Shown: positions 17,846 through 26,758, counted from the stretch's first letter. The stretch is DNA of 64,000 bases from Halomonas sp. SpR8 (GCF_031010195.1 NZ_JAUAMC010000005.1:124001-188000); one strand, 5' to 3'. Notes: generated by a model from the letters alone, not told the origin. Made by a program: numbers and translations.

Positions 17846-19090
17846 ATGAGTATTACCCCCCCTTTACTCGACACTCTTTATCGCGATCACTCCCGGCGCG
17901 TGCAGGCGACGTTGATACGCCTGCTGGGGGATTTTGAGCTTGCCGAAGAAGCCCTGCAGGATGCCTTTGTGGCAGCGGTTCAGCAGTGGCCTGTTAACGG
18001 CGAGCCTAACAACCCCACGGCATGGCTAATTCGCACCGGCTACCACTGCGGGATCGACCAGATTCGTCGGCGCAGTACTGCACGCCGTCGAGCTCACTTA
18101 CTGTTACCCACAGAGCTGCCACCTACAGCAGAGGCGCTGGATCTTGAACCCACCACTATCGAAGACGACGCTTTGCGGCTGCTGTTCACCTGCTGCCACC
18201 CAAGCTTGAGTATGGAAGCGCGGATAGCCCTGACGCTTCGCGAGATGTGCGGCTTGACCACTGAGCAGGTAGCCAGCGCCCTGCTGTTGAAACCTACCAC
18301 GCTGGCACAGCGGATCGTGCGCGCCAAACGCAAAATTCGCGATGCGCATATCCCTTATGCCGTGCCTAACCAGGAAGAGCTGCCCGAACGCTTGCCGGAT
18401 GTACTCCAGGTGGTCTATCTGGTCTTCAATGAAGGTTACTCACGCAGCACGGGCGCCAGCGTAGTCGATATCAGCCTAACCCAAGAGGCCATGCGGCTGG
18501 GCAATGAGCTGGCACGACTACTGCCCCTGGGGGAAGTATTTGGGCTGATGGCTTTGATGCTGCTTAATGATGCCCGTCGGGATGCACGCCAGGATAGCGA
18601 CGGTGAGCTGGTCACCCTGGATGCGCAAGACAGACGCCTATGGCGTCAGGAAGATATCCACGCCGGTATAGCGTGGTTGGAAAAAGCGCTGGCGCTCACT
18701 CCAGCCGGGTACTACACCCTTCAGGCGTCGATTGCCGCCGTACACGCCCAGGCTAGCCGCGCAGAGCAGACCGATTGGGGACGTATCGTCAGGCTCTACG
18801 ATGCTCTCTGCCAACGTTTTCCATCGCCGATCCTGGCGCTAAACCGTGCGGTCGCCATTGCCATGAGTGGTGCACCCGATACCGGCCTGAAGCTACTCGA
18901 CGACATCGCCCATCACCCACAACTATCCCGCTATCATCTATTTTATGCCGCTAAAGCGGATTTGCTACGTCGCCAAGGCCAGCATGAAGCCGCGCGCAGT
19001 GCTTATCACCAAGCGCTGCAATTGGCCACCCTGGAACCAGAAAAACGCTTTCTGAACAGGCGGTTGGCAGAACTCGAAAATGTTTCATAA
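17846..19090 (+). CDS. ECF42-type RNA polymerase sigma factor
   Basis: A 414-residue sigma factor. Region 2 occupies residues ~10-75 (LLGDFELAEEALQDAFVAAVQQW) and region 4 residues ~105-160 (LTLREMCGLTTEQVASALLLKPTTLAQRIVRAK). A long C-terminal extension with TPR-like helices follows (~250 residues), as in the ECF42 group, where it replaces an anti-sigma factor. Members are linked to YCII/DGPF proteins, exactly as here. The start at 17846 (MSITPP) is preferred; an ATG at 17822 adds eight residues. Confidence 0.88.
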   Translation: MSITPPLLDTLYRDHSRRVQATLIRLLGDFELAEEALQDAFVAAVQQWPVNGEPNNPTAWLIRTGYHCGIDQIRRRSTARRRAHLLLPTELPPTAEALDLEPTTIEDDALRLLFTCCHPSLSMEARIALTLREMCGLTTEQVASALLLKPTTLAQRIVRAKRKIRDAHIPYAVPNQEELPERLPDVLQVVYLVFNEGYSRSTGASVVDISLTQEAMRLGNELARLLPLGEVFGLMALMLLNDARRDARQDSDGELVTLDAQDRRLWRQEDIHAGIAWLEKALALTPAGYYTLQASIAAVHAQASRAEQTDWGRIVRLYDALCQRFPSPILALNRAVAIAMSGAPDTGLKLLDDIAHHPQLSRYHLFYAAKADLLRRQGQHEAARSAYHQALQLATLEPEKRFLNRRLAELENVS

Positions 19091-19106
19091 AAAAATGCTT
19101 AGACTG

Positions 19107-19135
19107 TGTCGATTCAAGACGCTGCCAAACGACTA
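19107..19135 (+). promoter_or_regulatory. Candidate ECF42-dependent promoter
   Basis: TGTCGA, 17 bp, then CGACTA, ending 37 bp before the ATG of the YCII/VOC gene. TGTCGA and CGA-type boxes are what I recall as the reported -35 and -10 elements for ECF42 sigma factors; the fit here is by eye. It lies after the sigma gene, so the sigma factor would activate its three partner genes. Confidence 0.55.
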
Positions 19136-19172
19136 CAGAGAGTCACTACCCTGACCAACCAGGAGACTCTCA

Positions 19173-20018
19173 ATGAAATTTATGTTGATACGCCGTGCTG
19201 ATGCCAACACCGAGAATGGCGCTATGCCGTCCCAGGAAATGCTTGCCGACATGGCCGCTTATAACCAGCGCATGACCGAGGCAGGCGTGTTTTTGAGCGG
19301 CGATGGCTTACATCCAACCAGCGACGGGTGTCTGATCCGTTTCGAAAACGGTGAACCCACCATCATCCCCGGGCCGTTGTCGCCAGCCAGTGAGCGTATT
19401 GCCGGTTACAGCGTTCTGGAAGCCCCTTCCCTACAGGTGGCCATTGAGTGGGCCCAGCAGTGGCCCACCCAGGATGCCGATGGCAACGTGACCCTTGAGC
19501 TACGGCGCTACTTTTCGCTGGAGGACTTTGAGCCCGGTGCCGGAATTGAGCAGCACCGTAACCTTGCTCGTGTGCCGGATGCTATGAACGTGCATGTTGC
19601 CTTTCCCGGCACTTGCCGTGAAGCCATGCAGTTTTATGCCGACGTCACTGGTGGCCAGTTGGAATGCCTACTGACTTACGCTGAAACACCCGCCGCTGAA
19701 CACATGCCGCCCGCCCTTCATGACCGCATCATCCATGCCTCGCTAAACCTGCGTGGACGCCGCTTGATGGGTGCCGATATGGCGGTTGACTGCTATACAC
19801 CACCTCAAGGGGTAGAGATTCAATTGGAGTATCAGGATATCGAGCAGGCAGCACGAACCTTTGCTCAGCTAGCAGAGGGTGGAAAGATTGTCATGTCGTT
19901 CGAAGCGACCTTCTGGTCGCCAGGGTTCGGCATGACGATAGATCGTTTTGGCGTCGGCTGGATGGTAAACGTTCCGTCAGACAACTGCCCCTTGGCCACA
20001 GAAGGAGACTCCCCATGA
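19173..20018 (+). CDS. YCII/DGPF-VOC fusion protein
   Basis: A 281-residue two-domain protein. Residues 1-118 form a YCII-related (DGPF) domain (MKFMLIRRADANTENG, and RFENGEPTIIPGPLSPASERIAGYSVLE). Residues ~130-275 form a PhnB-like vicinal-oxygen-chelate domain (NVHVAFPGTCREAMQFYADVTGG). AGGAG precedes the ATG. It is the first of three genes overlapping by 4 bp and next to an ECF42 sigma factor; the group is thought to respond to stress, but the reactions are unknown. Confidence 0.85.
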   Translation: MKFMLIRRADANTENGAMPSQEMLADMAAYNQRMTEAGVFLSGDGLHPTSDGCLIRFENGEPTIIPGPLSPASERIAGYSVLEAPSLQVAIEWAQQWPTQDADGNVTLELRRYFSLEDFEPGAGIEQHRNLARVPDAMNVHVAFPGTCREAMQFYADVTGGQLECLLTYAETPAAEHMPPALHDRIIHASLNLRGRRLMGADMAVDCYTPPQGVEIQLEYQDIEQAARTFAQLAEGGKIVMSFEATFWSPGFGMTIDRFGVGWMVNVPSDNCPLATEGDSP

Positions 20019-20404
20019 AGTACGTTGCGTTAGTGTATTACCAAGAGCAAATCATCAATGCCATGAGCGAACAGGCGTGGCACGACCTCAATCAGGAGTG
20101 CATCGCCGGGGTCGAGCGCCTGAGCGCCAGCGGCCACTACCTGGCCGGGCAGCCGTTACAACCGACGGAGACAGCGACCACCGTGCGCGTGCGCGATGGT
20201 GAGACGCTAATCTCGGATGGCCCCTTCGCCGAAACCAAAGAGCAACTGGCGGGCTTTTATCTGCTTGAAGCCCACGACTTGAATGAGGCGCTGCAGCTGG
20301 CTAGCCGCATCCCACCGGCCCGGCTGGGCAGCATTGAAGTTCGCCCTGTTCGAGAACTCCCCCCTAAAGCAGCACCCCAAACAGAAATAGGAGAACAATC
20401 ATGA
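20015..20404 (+). CDS. YCII-family (DGPF) protein
   Basis: A 129-residue DGPF protein; the name-giving motif appears as SDGPFAETKEQLAGFYLLEA near residue 68. Family members are ferredoxin-like dimers, some with hydrolase or dehydratase roles. It overlaps both neighbours by 4 bp, so it is co-translated with the YCII/VOC fusion and the DUF1428 protein. Confidence 0.88.
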   Translation: MKYVALVYYQEQIINAMSEQAWHDLNQECIAGVERLSASGHYLAGQPLQPTETATTVRVRDGETLISDGPFAETKEQLAGFYLLEAHDLNEALQLASRIPPARLGSIEVRPVRELPPKAAPQTEIGEQS

Positions 20405-20769
20405 ATAATAACGCCTACCCCTATGTCGATGGTTTTGTCGCGGCCGTACCCACCGCTAATAAAGCAGAGTTTATTGAACATGCCCGTGCCGCGGCCGTTG
20501 TGTTCAAGGAGCACGGAGCGCTCCGCGTGGTGGAGTGCTGGGGCGACGATGTGCCCGAAGGAGAAGTGACCTCCTTCCCCATGGCGGTTAAGCGCAAGGA
20601 TGACGAGACGGTTATTTTTTCCTGGATAGAGTGGCCATCCCGCGCCGTGCGCGATGAAGCCATGCCCAACGTCATGCAGGATCCTCGCCTACAGATGGAT
20701 GTTAACCCGATGCCATTTGATGGTAAGCGTCTCATTTATGGAGGCTTTGCAAGCATCATCAACGAGTAA
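20401..20769 (+). CDS. DUF1428-family protein
   Basis: A 122-residue small protein that matches DUF1428 by eye (YVDGFVAAVPTANKAEFIEHARAAA, VECWGDDVPEG, KRLIYGGF). These are dimeric alpha/beta-barrel proteins of unknown reaction commonly found with ECF42 sigma factors and DGPF proteins. It is last in the four-gene cluster. Confidence 0.85.
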   Translation: MNNNAYPYVDGFVAAVPTANKAEFIEHARAAAVVFKEHGALRVVECWGDDVPEGEVTSFPMAVKRKDDETVIFSWIEWPSRAVRDEAMPNVMQDPRLQMDVNPMPFDGKRLIYGGFASIINE

Positions 20770-20793
20770 GCATTAAGTAAGTGGCCCAGAAAA

Positions 20794-22494
20794 CTACTCC
20801 GAATCGTCCTGGGCCACATCCTCTTGGGCTACATTCTCTTGAGCTACGTCCTCTCGAACTACAGCCTCTTGAGCTACATCCGCAATCCGCCCTTCAACCT
20901 GGTAGAAGACTTCTTTCCTCTCTACCATATAGTCGCGCAGCATTTCCCAATCCGTATTGCCGACGATAGTGTTACGGCCATCAGCGTAGGCTTCTCCGAG
21001 TACCGTATGGCTGTCGCCACCAGCGGCAGTGAAGTTATTGGTGGCGATGGTATAAGTACGCTCTGGGTCAACCGCCTGCATCGCGCCTTCCCGGGCAATG
21101 TTGAGGCTGATCACCCGCTCACCTGGTGGCTCGCCGCTGTCGTACACCAGCTCAACGCCTGCTGACACCTGCAGAAAACCGCCGTTCTCATCGGGTGCAT
21201 TGGTCAGGGCAATTTCAAAGGTTTCCAGCAGTTCGGCGCCGGTGACGTCGAGCAGCGTTAGGCGATTGCCAAACGGCTGTACTGCGATCAAATCGCCCAC
21301 AGAGACCTCGCCGGTATCAATCGCTTCACGAATGCCACCGCTGTTCTGAATGGCCATCACGGTGTCGGGCGCCACTTGCTGTGCTGCTTGCAGCTGCGCA
21401 TCGGTAATTAGATTACCCAGCGCGGTTTCATTGGCGCGGACGCTTCTCTCATCGCCGTTGCCATGGCGAGGGTTCGGCAGTGCGGCAATCACCTTGGCAC
21501 CGACCTGGGTATCCCGTAGTGCTTCAATCTCAGCAGTGTAAGGTTCAAGGCGCTCAGCCGCGTCAGGATCCGCCTTGCGATCATCGACAGCCAGCAGTTC
21601 GCCGCTGGCATCCACCACCACGCCGTCTTCATCGAAGCTCACCTGCATCACGCCCAGGAATTGCCCGTACTCGCCTGCCTGGCCAATCACTGTGGGCGTT
21701 AGCACCTCGCCTGAACGGCTTTCGGTGTGCAGCGTTGGCGGCGTGACTTGGCTATGACTATGGCCGCCAATAATGATATCGATGCCTTCGACGTACTCCG
21801 CCAGCAGCAGATCATTGCCGATGCTGGGGTCGCTGTCGTAACTAAGGTGGGTAAGGGCAATAATCTTGTTAACGCCCTGCGCCTTAAAATTGGCCACCAT
21901 CGCTTCTGCCGCCTGACGATAATCGCTAATGGTGACTTGGCCAGGGCTGGAGATTGTCTCGCTATCCTGAGTGCTCAAGCCGAAGATGCCGATCTGCTCG
22001 CCTTTATGCTCAACAATAATGCCGTCATAAAGCTTACCCACTTTTGGATCTGCACTAATCGACTCTCCCAGCATGTCGGCAAACTCCGTGCCCGCCGAAA
22101 AATCCAGATTGGCACCTAAGATAGGAAACTCCGCGCCTGCAAAAAACGCTGCTAACGCCTGATGCCCCTCTTCCGGGTCACCCAAATCAAACTCATGGTT
22201 GCCTGGCACGAAGGCGTCATAGCCCATTAAGTTCATAAATTCCAACGCATCCTGGCCCTGAAACTCATTGAAGTAGAGCGTGCCGGAAAAGATATCGCCC
22301 GCTTCCAGCAATAATCCTTCGCCATAGGTCTCCCGCGCCTCATTCAGCGTGGTGATCAAATGGGGATACTGATCGGTGCGTCCGTGTAAATCATTGGTGT
22401 GAAACAGCGTCAGGGTGTAGTTATCAGCCAAGGCGGGAGGAACGGTGACGAATAACGCTGTCCCTAGCGCCATGCCATAGCGGTGAAAACGCAT
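20794..22494 (-). CDS. Periplasmic 5'-nucleotidase / metallophosphatase (UshA-like)
   Basis: A 566-residue secreted enzyme with a Sec signal peptide (cleaved after ALA, residue 23). The N-terminal metallophosphatase domain has the metal motifs FHTNDLHGR, GNHEFDLG and GGHSHSQ. The C-terminal 5'-nucleotidase domain (residues ~340-530) contains NSGGIREAIDTGEVSVGDL. It should release phosphate and nucleosides from extracellular nucleotides. The C terminus carries an odd short repeat tail (VAQEN, VAQED, VAQDD) of about 20 acidic residues not typical of the family. Confidence 0.88.
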   Translation of the reverse strand: MRFHRYGMALGTALFVTVPPALADNYTLTLFHTNDLHGRTDQYPHLITTLNEARETYGEGLLLEAGDIFSGTLYFNEFQGQDALEFMNLMGYDAFVPGNHEFDLGDPEEGHQALAAFFAGAEFPILGANLDFSAGTEFADMLGESISADPKVGKLYDGIIVEHKGEQIGIFGLSTQDSETISSPGQVTISDYRQAAEAMVANFKAQGVNKIIALTHLSYDSDPSIGNDLLLAEYVEGIDIIIGGHSHSQVTPPTLHTESRSGEVLTPTVIGQAGEYGQFLGVMQVSFDEDGVVVDASGELLAVDDRKADPDAAERLEPYTAEIEALRDTQVGAKVIAALPNPRHGNGDERSVRANETALGNLITDAQLQAAQQVAPDTVMAIQNSGGIREAIDTGEVSVGDLIAVQPFGNRLTLLDVTGAELLETFEIALTNAPDENGGFLQVSAGVELVYDSGEPPGERVISLNIAREGAMQAVDPERTYTIATNNFTAAGGDSHTVLGEAYADGRNTIVGNTDWEMLRDYMVERKEVFYQVEGRIADVAQEAVVREDVAQENVAQEDVAQDDSE

Positions 22495-22596
22495 TTAAAT
22501 GACTCCTTTCATAACAGTGTTCAGACACCTTAGCAGTAAAGATAGCCTACCAGCGGCTTTTCGTCTCCATGGTGAAATATCACCTTCACTAAACAC

Positions 22597-22627
22597 CAAA
22601 AGCCGGTGTGGAATCATCCACACCGGT
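22597..22627 (-). terminator. Rho-independent terminator of the porin gene
   Basis: A perfect 10-bp stem (ACCGGTGTGG with CCACACCGGC, one G-U at the base) followed on the minus strand by TTTT, 100 bp beyond the porin stop. Confidence 0.8.
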
Positions 22628-22726
22628 AAAGATCGAAACATGCGAGCTAACTAAACGCTAAAGAACTAATACAAAAAGCTAATACAAAAAACTAATGCAA
22701 CACTACCGCTAACATCACTTTATCAA

Positions 22727-23731
22727 TTAGAAATGATAGCGAGCGCCTAAGGCGTAGTACATATCTTCTTCGAAGTCATTAACAGCATCCAGATTACGAT
22801 CATTCAGTTCGAGGAACATATCGAAATTGCTAGTCAGTTTGTACATTGATCCTAACGCCCAAGCGTTACGCTCATCGCTAGCGCCATCTACGTCGATGTT
22901 GTAGTAATCGGCGAAGAACTTCCAGGAATCGATAGCGTACGTAGCACCAACGCCGATTTTATCGAAACCGCCACCGTTAACATCGTCATCACCGCGGGTT
23001 TCATAACCTACACGAGCAGCGAAAGCATCTGTAATAGCAAACTCACCCGTAGCGCCATAACGCACTTCACCGTTACCGCCACCGCGTACCGTATCTTCCA
23101 CATAGCCAAGCGCTAAACGAGCTGGGCCTGTTTCGTAGACAACACCACCCTGAGTAGCGATAACGGATCCTTCGGCAGTCTGCTCGGCTTCAGTTAAACC
23201 ACGCTCAGAGAAGTGCTTGGCAGAAATAACCGCCTGAAAACCACTCATTTTAGGCGTTTTATAGCCAATCGAATCGCCGCGTGCCTGAAGACCACCACCA
23301 GCAAACTCATAGCCGCGCTCTACGTAGACATCGAACGGCGTCATCACGTAGTTGTCATAAAAGCTGTTGTAATTACCGGCCATAAAGGTACCGAACTGCT
23401 GGCTTTCCAGACCCAGGTAGCTATTACGCACCTCATCGAATCCAGAAGATGTATTACGCTCATCACCCGTAAAGCGCCACTCTACCCGGGCGAATGCACG
23501 CAGGTCAGAGGAGATCTGATGGCCGGCGGTAATCCGCAGACGCGAGCCGAAATTACGGAACTCTTCGCCGTTATCAACACCGTCATCAACACCGCCGCCT
23601 TCAAACCCCATGGCGATACGGCCATAAATTTCCAGGTCGGTACCATCTTGATCATAAACAGTGGCGGCTTGTGCTGCAGAGGCTGCTAAAAGACCACTAA
23701 CGGCCAGAGCGAGTGTCGTTTTTTTAAACAT
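22727..23731 (-). CDS. Gram-negative general porin
   Basis: A 334-residue outer-membrane porin. The signal peptide ends in AAQA (residue ~22) and mature sequence starts ATVYDQDGTDLEIYGRIAMGF, as in trimeric Gram-negative porins. The last residue is phenylalanine (ALGARYHF), the signal for the outer-membrane assembly machinery. The start at 23731 (MFKKTT) has GGGAAC at the right distance; an ATG four codons upstream does not. Confidence 0.92.
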   Translation of the reverse strand: MFKKTTLALAVSGLLAASAAQAATVYDQDGTDLEIYGRIAMGFEGGGVDDGVDNGEEFRNFGSRLRITAGHQISSDLRAFARVEWRFTGDERNTSSGFDEVRNSYLGLESQQFGTFMAGNYNSFYDNYVMTPFDVYVERGYEFAGGGLQARGDSIGYKTPKMSGFQAVISAKHFSERGLTEAEQTAEGSVIATQGGVVYETGPARLALGYVEDTVRGGGNGEVRYGATGEFAITDAFAARVGYETRGDDDVNGGGFDKIGVGATYAIDSWKFFADYYNIDVDGASDERNAWALGSMYKLTSNFDMFLELNDRNLDAVNDFEEDMYYALGARYHF

Positions 23732-23743
23732 GTTCGTTCCCAT

Positions 23744-24069
23744 TGAAGCACTGGATTAAAAGAATAAATGCTTGCGCTTTGCGAAGGCACAATGAAGGAC
23801 GAATAACGCCTCAACGCAGCAAACCTTAAAGGAGTTATATTTCATTTACTTTAAAATTTTATTTTTTAGGGAACTTATTTTTCATGGGCATTTTAAATAA
23901 AATTGCCATCTAAATTTAACATTGAACTGATATCGAAATAGGTAGCTGTAGCACGTTATCTCTTAGCCTATTTATTTAAACGTGTCATCACTTATTCACC
24001 TGTTTGACTCGGCAGTGTCATTCGCCCCACGCACACTGTACGGAAACGTGATAAAGGGATGAATCGCTC
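23744..24069. other. AT-rich intergenic region upstream of porin and glycosyltransferase genes
   Basis: A 326-bp gap between divergent genes. It is strongly AT-rich compared with its surroundings (long runs of A and T at 23840-23900) and must hold the promoters for the porin (leftward) and the glycosyltransferase (rightward). I see no convincing gene and no clear operator in it. Confidence 0.5.
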
Positions 24070-25233
24070 ATGCGGCTCTGCATCGTTAGTGAAACATGGT
24101 CACCGGACATCAATGGCGTTGCCCATACGCTGAGCCGGTTAAGCTATGAACTGGGCCGGCAGGGAGTGCCGGTCGATGTCATTCGCCCTCGCCCGCGGGT
24201 GGCGGGTAACGCCACTCGTATTAACCACGAGCTACAGGTGCAACGCCTAGCCTTACCCGGCTATACCGATGTGCAAGTCGGCTTGGTAACGCCTGCGACC
24301 CTGCGACACTTTTGGCGTCAATACCGACCTGATGTGATCTATTTGGCGACCCAAGGGCCATTGGGATGGGCGGCACGCCAAGCGGCGCGACGGCTCAATA
24401 TTCCCTTGGTTGCAGGCTGGCACACCAACTTTGACCACTACTGCAAAGACTATGGCGTCAGGTGGCTAGCGTCGGCGACTCGACGCTACTTACGCTACTT
24501 TCATAACGGCTGTGCCTTGACGCTGGTGCCTACCCATCAACAGGCGAAAGTGCTTCGGCATCAGGGTATTCGGGACGTTAACGTGCTGTCACGCGGGTTG
24601 GATGGTGAGCGCTTCTCTCCTGCACATCGCGATCCTCAGTTACGCCAGCGCTGGGGCGTTAGCGAGCATCAGCCGGTCGCGCTTTACGTTGGCCGATTGG
24701 CGGCTGAGAAAAACCTCACCTTGCTGCACGAAAGTTTCCAAGCCATGCGTGAAGTGCGTCCCGATATCGCGCTTGTGATTGTGGGCGATGGCCCCGCACG
24801 GGCGCAGTTGCAGAAGGTACTTCCCGATGCGCACTTCACCGGCTTTGTGGGCCAAGAGGCCCTTGCTCGCCACTATGCCAGCGCCGATCTATTTATTTTC
24901 CCCTCGCTTTCAGAAACCTGGGGCAATGTGGTGGCAGAAGCCATGGCCAGCGGCTTAGCCGTAGTGGCCTACGATCACGCTGCCAGCGCTGAACTGGTTA
25001 ATAGCGGCCACAACGGCATTACGGTACCTGCTGGCAATAGCGCTGCTTTTCAACAGGCAGCGGTAGCGCTATGCCAACACCCGGCTGACTACGCTCGCTT
25101 AGGTCGAGTTGCGCGCTTGCGAGCGCTTGAACAGAGCTGGGCTGGTATTGCCGAGCAATTTTTGCGTTATTTACACCACGCCCAGGAGGCTCATCATGCG
25201 CCCGCGTCCGCTTGTCGTATTCGACCGTCTTGA
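24070..25233 (+). CDS. GT4-family glycosyltransferase
   Basis: A 387-residue GT-B fold glycosyltransferase. The N-terminal Rossmann domain starts SETWSPDINGVAHTLSRL; the nucleotide-sugar domain contains YVGRLAAEKNL, VGDGPARAQL and the EX7E-type FPSLSETWGNVVAEAMASG. It resembles the MgtA/PimB-like enzymes that add a hexose to diacylglycerol or lipid carriers. Its 3' end overlaps the PAP2 phosphatase gene by 38 bp, which suggests a joint role in glycolipid formation; the acceptor is not known. Confidence 0.88.
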   Translation: MRLCIVSETWSPDINGVAHTLSRLSYELGRQGVPVDVIRPRPRVAGNATRINHELQVQRLALPGYTDVQVGLVTPATLRHFWRQYRPDVIYLATQGPLGWAARQAARRLNIPLVAGWHTNFDHYCKDYGVRWLASATRRYLRYFHNGCALTLVPTHQQAKVLRHQGIRDVNVLSRGLDGERFSPAHRDPQLRQRWGVSEHQPVALYVGRLAAEKNLTLLHESFQAMREVRPDIALVIVGDGPARAQLQKVLPDAHFTGFVGQEALARHYASADLFIFPSLSETWGNVVAEAMASGLAVVAYDHAASAELVNSGHNGITVPAGNSAAFQQAAVALCQHPADYARLGRVARLRALEQSWAGIAEQFLRYLHHAQEAHHAPASACRIRPS

Positions 25234-25735
25234 TCTGCTGGAGTGGCAGTTCTGCCAGCGCATCTCGCGGCTTTCGCTCTACCGCCCCTGGCGCCTCACG
25301 TTGCAAGCAGCCAGCCGCTTAGGTGATTGGCCGGTCTGGGTGCTGCTTATTCTCGCCCAGCCGTGGCTGCAGCCAAATGGCGCTTGGCGGATGATGCAAT
25401 ACAGCGTCATCGCCCTGTTTGCCGTCTCCGTTTATCGACTGGTAAAAACGCGCCTGTGCCGCGAGCGACCTTTTATCACTTACAGTGAGGGCATTCAGTG
25501 CTGCGAACCAGCGCGAGATCGTTACAGTTTTCCCAGCGGCCACACCATGCATGCGGTGATGTTTAGCGTGCTAGTGGCGGCCCATACGCCTTGGTTGCTA
25601 CCCATGGTGTTGCCATTAGCGCTACTGATAGCGATCTCACGCGTAGGTTTAGGGCTGCACTACATTAGCGACGTACTGGCAGGGGCAGCAATGGGCTACG
25701 CTTTTGCCTTGATGAGCCTTTACTGGATGGGCTAA
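25196..25735 (+). CDS. PAP2-family membrane phosphatase
   Basis: A 179-residue membrane protein with the three PAP2 phosphatase motifs: KTRLCRERPF, PSGHTMHA and SRVGLGLHYISDV, which contain the catalytic histidines. The start at 25196 has AGGAG at 25184-25188 and lies inside the end of the glycosyltransferase gene. Substrates are probably lipid phosphates such as phosphatidate or undecaprenyl pyrophosphate. Confidence 0.9.
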   Translation: MRPRPLVVFDRLDLLEWQFCQRISRLSLYRPWRLTLQAASRLGDWPVWVLLILAQPWLQPNGAWRMMQYSVIALFAVSVYRLVKTRLCRERPFITYSEGIQCCEPARDRYSFPSGHTMHAVMFSVLVAAHTPWLLPMVLPLALLIAISRVGLGLHYISDVLAGAAMGYAFALMSLYWMG

Positions 25736-25763
25736 AACGCTTTTTTATAATTCACCCAAACAC

Positions 25764-25790
25764 AAAAACGCCCGCTAAGCGGGCATTTTT
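25764..25790 (+). terminator. Rho-independent terminator
   Basis: GCCCGC-TAA-GCGGGC followed by ATTTTT, with A's on the other side, 30 bp after the PAP2 gene. It can act in both directions, including for the 43-aa gene at 25827-25958. Confidence 0.8.
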
Positions 25791-25826
25791 GACGCAATCA
25801 GTAGCTTATTTTTAGGCTAACTAATA

Positions 25827-25958
25827 CTAAATATCAGGTGGCAGATCATCAAATTCATCCAGCCTTGCCATGAACGATGTCTTGAACATCATATACACCC
25901 CTACGCCTGAAAACCCTAAGAACAAAACAAACATGCATAACATCAATGCCATCGCCAT
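25827..25958 (-). CDS. Small single-pass membrane protein, 43 aa
   Basis: A short gene on the minus strand. The start ATG at 25958 is preceded by AGGGA at a 7-bp spacing. The product begins MAMALMLCMFVLFLGFSGVG, one hydrophobic helix, and ends in an acidic tail (LDEFDDLPPDI). It is bounded downstream by the bidirectional terminator at 25764. The family is not recognised. The ribosome site, the clean membrane helix and the independent position argue for a real gene. Confidence 0.6.
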   Translation of the reverse strand: MAMALMLCMFVLFLGFSGVGVYMMFKTSFMARLDEFDDLPPDI

Positions 25959-26132
25959 AATCTTGTCCCTGATAGTGTGCGGTCGTTACGTTTACGTTTT
26001 ATGACCGCTGCATTGTGATTTCCAGTACAGGATAGACCAAAACACAGTCTTTATCTGTACAACAGCTATGCAAATAAAATGGCGATGCAAACAACAGATA
26101 TATATCAATCACTTATAATAATTCATCCACGC

Positions 26133-26340
26133 AAAAAAACCACCTCATTTTCACGAGATGGTTATTTCGCATCGTTCCACTCCATGGCTTGATGAACAGC
26201 GCATCCCTGCGCTGTAACCAGTGAGTGGGCCGATTTTCCTTTAACGTCCTGTTATCAACTTGGCTCCCTGCCTTCCTTCTGCCTGTCAGCCCACTCACTT
26301 AGTTACTGCTGAATTCGTTACTGCTGACAATTATCTAAAC
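26133..26340 (-). ncRNA. Candidate CsrA/RsmA-binding small RNA
   Basis: On the minus strand this gene-free stretch ends in a strong terminator (stem AACCATCTC/GAGGTGGTT, then T7; 26133-26163). Upstream of it are seven GGA motifs in about 120 nt. One is in the six-base loop AGGGAT of a perfect hairpin (CAGCGC/GCGCTG, 26197-26214), the usual CsrA/RsmA target. A long-range perfect stem joins 26221-26230 and 26289-26298 and encloses four more GGA motifs. The 5' end is not defined; no clear sigma-70 promoter was found. An open frame of 61 codons inside it has no ribosome site. Confidence 0.4.
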
Positions 26341-26621
26341 GGCTAAATCTAAACAGCTGAACATCTAAGCAACTGATTAGTAGTTGCAGGGGTTGAGCCA
26401 AAGCGTGCCAAAAGACAATAATTATAATTAAAAACAAGAACTTAAAATAAAAAAGAAACTCTTAACTCCCTCTTTCTGCCGTCTTTGTTGATGTATAGAA
26501 CTGACACATGCGACATAAGCACACGAAAAACCTAGCGAAGTGCTCAGCTAGGGATTATTTTTGCTACTTACAGGTTTGGTGTAGTCCCAGCTTTAATCCC
26601 ATTACCTTCAAGGAGGCCTCT

Positions 26622-26753
26622 ATGAAACGTGCTGTTGCCCTTGGCATACTCATCGTCACCACTCTACTACTGTTAAACGGATGCAATACCATTCGTGGCG
26701 CAGGCGAAGACATTGAGCAGGGTGGCCAAGCTATCCAACGCTCAGCGGATTAA
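26622..26753 (+). CDS. Entericidin A/B-family lipoprotein
   Basis: A 43-residue small lipoprotein. The lipobox is LNGC with the cysteine near residue 20; the short mature peptide NTIRGAGEDIEQGGQAIQRSAD matches the entericidin/EcnAB pattern. GGAGG lies 9 bp before the ATG. Entericidins are envelope peptides with bacteriolytic and antidote forms; a partner is not seen here. Confidence 0.9.
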   Translation: MKRAVALGILIVTTLLLLNGCNTIRGAGEDIEQGGQAIQRSAD

Positions 26754-26758
26754 ACATC

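Noticed and set aside
26113..26298. A 61-codon frame on the minus strand
   Set aside because: No ribosome site, arginine-rich low-quality sequence, and it runs through the terminator and hairpins of the candidate sRNA.
26385..26405. Sigma-54 promoter (TGGCACGCTTTGGC, minus strand) for the candidate sRNA
   Set aside because: The GG and GC elements are nine rather than ten bases apart; sigma-54 tolerates little change in this spacing.
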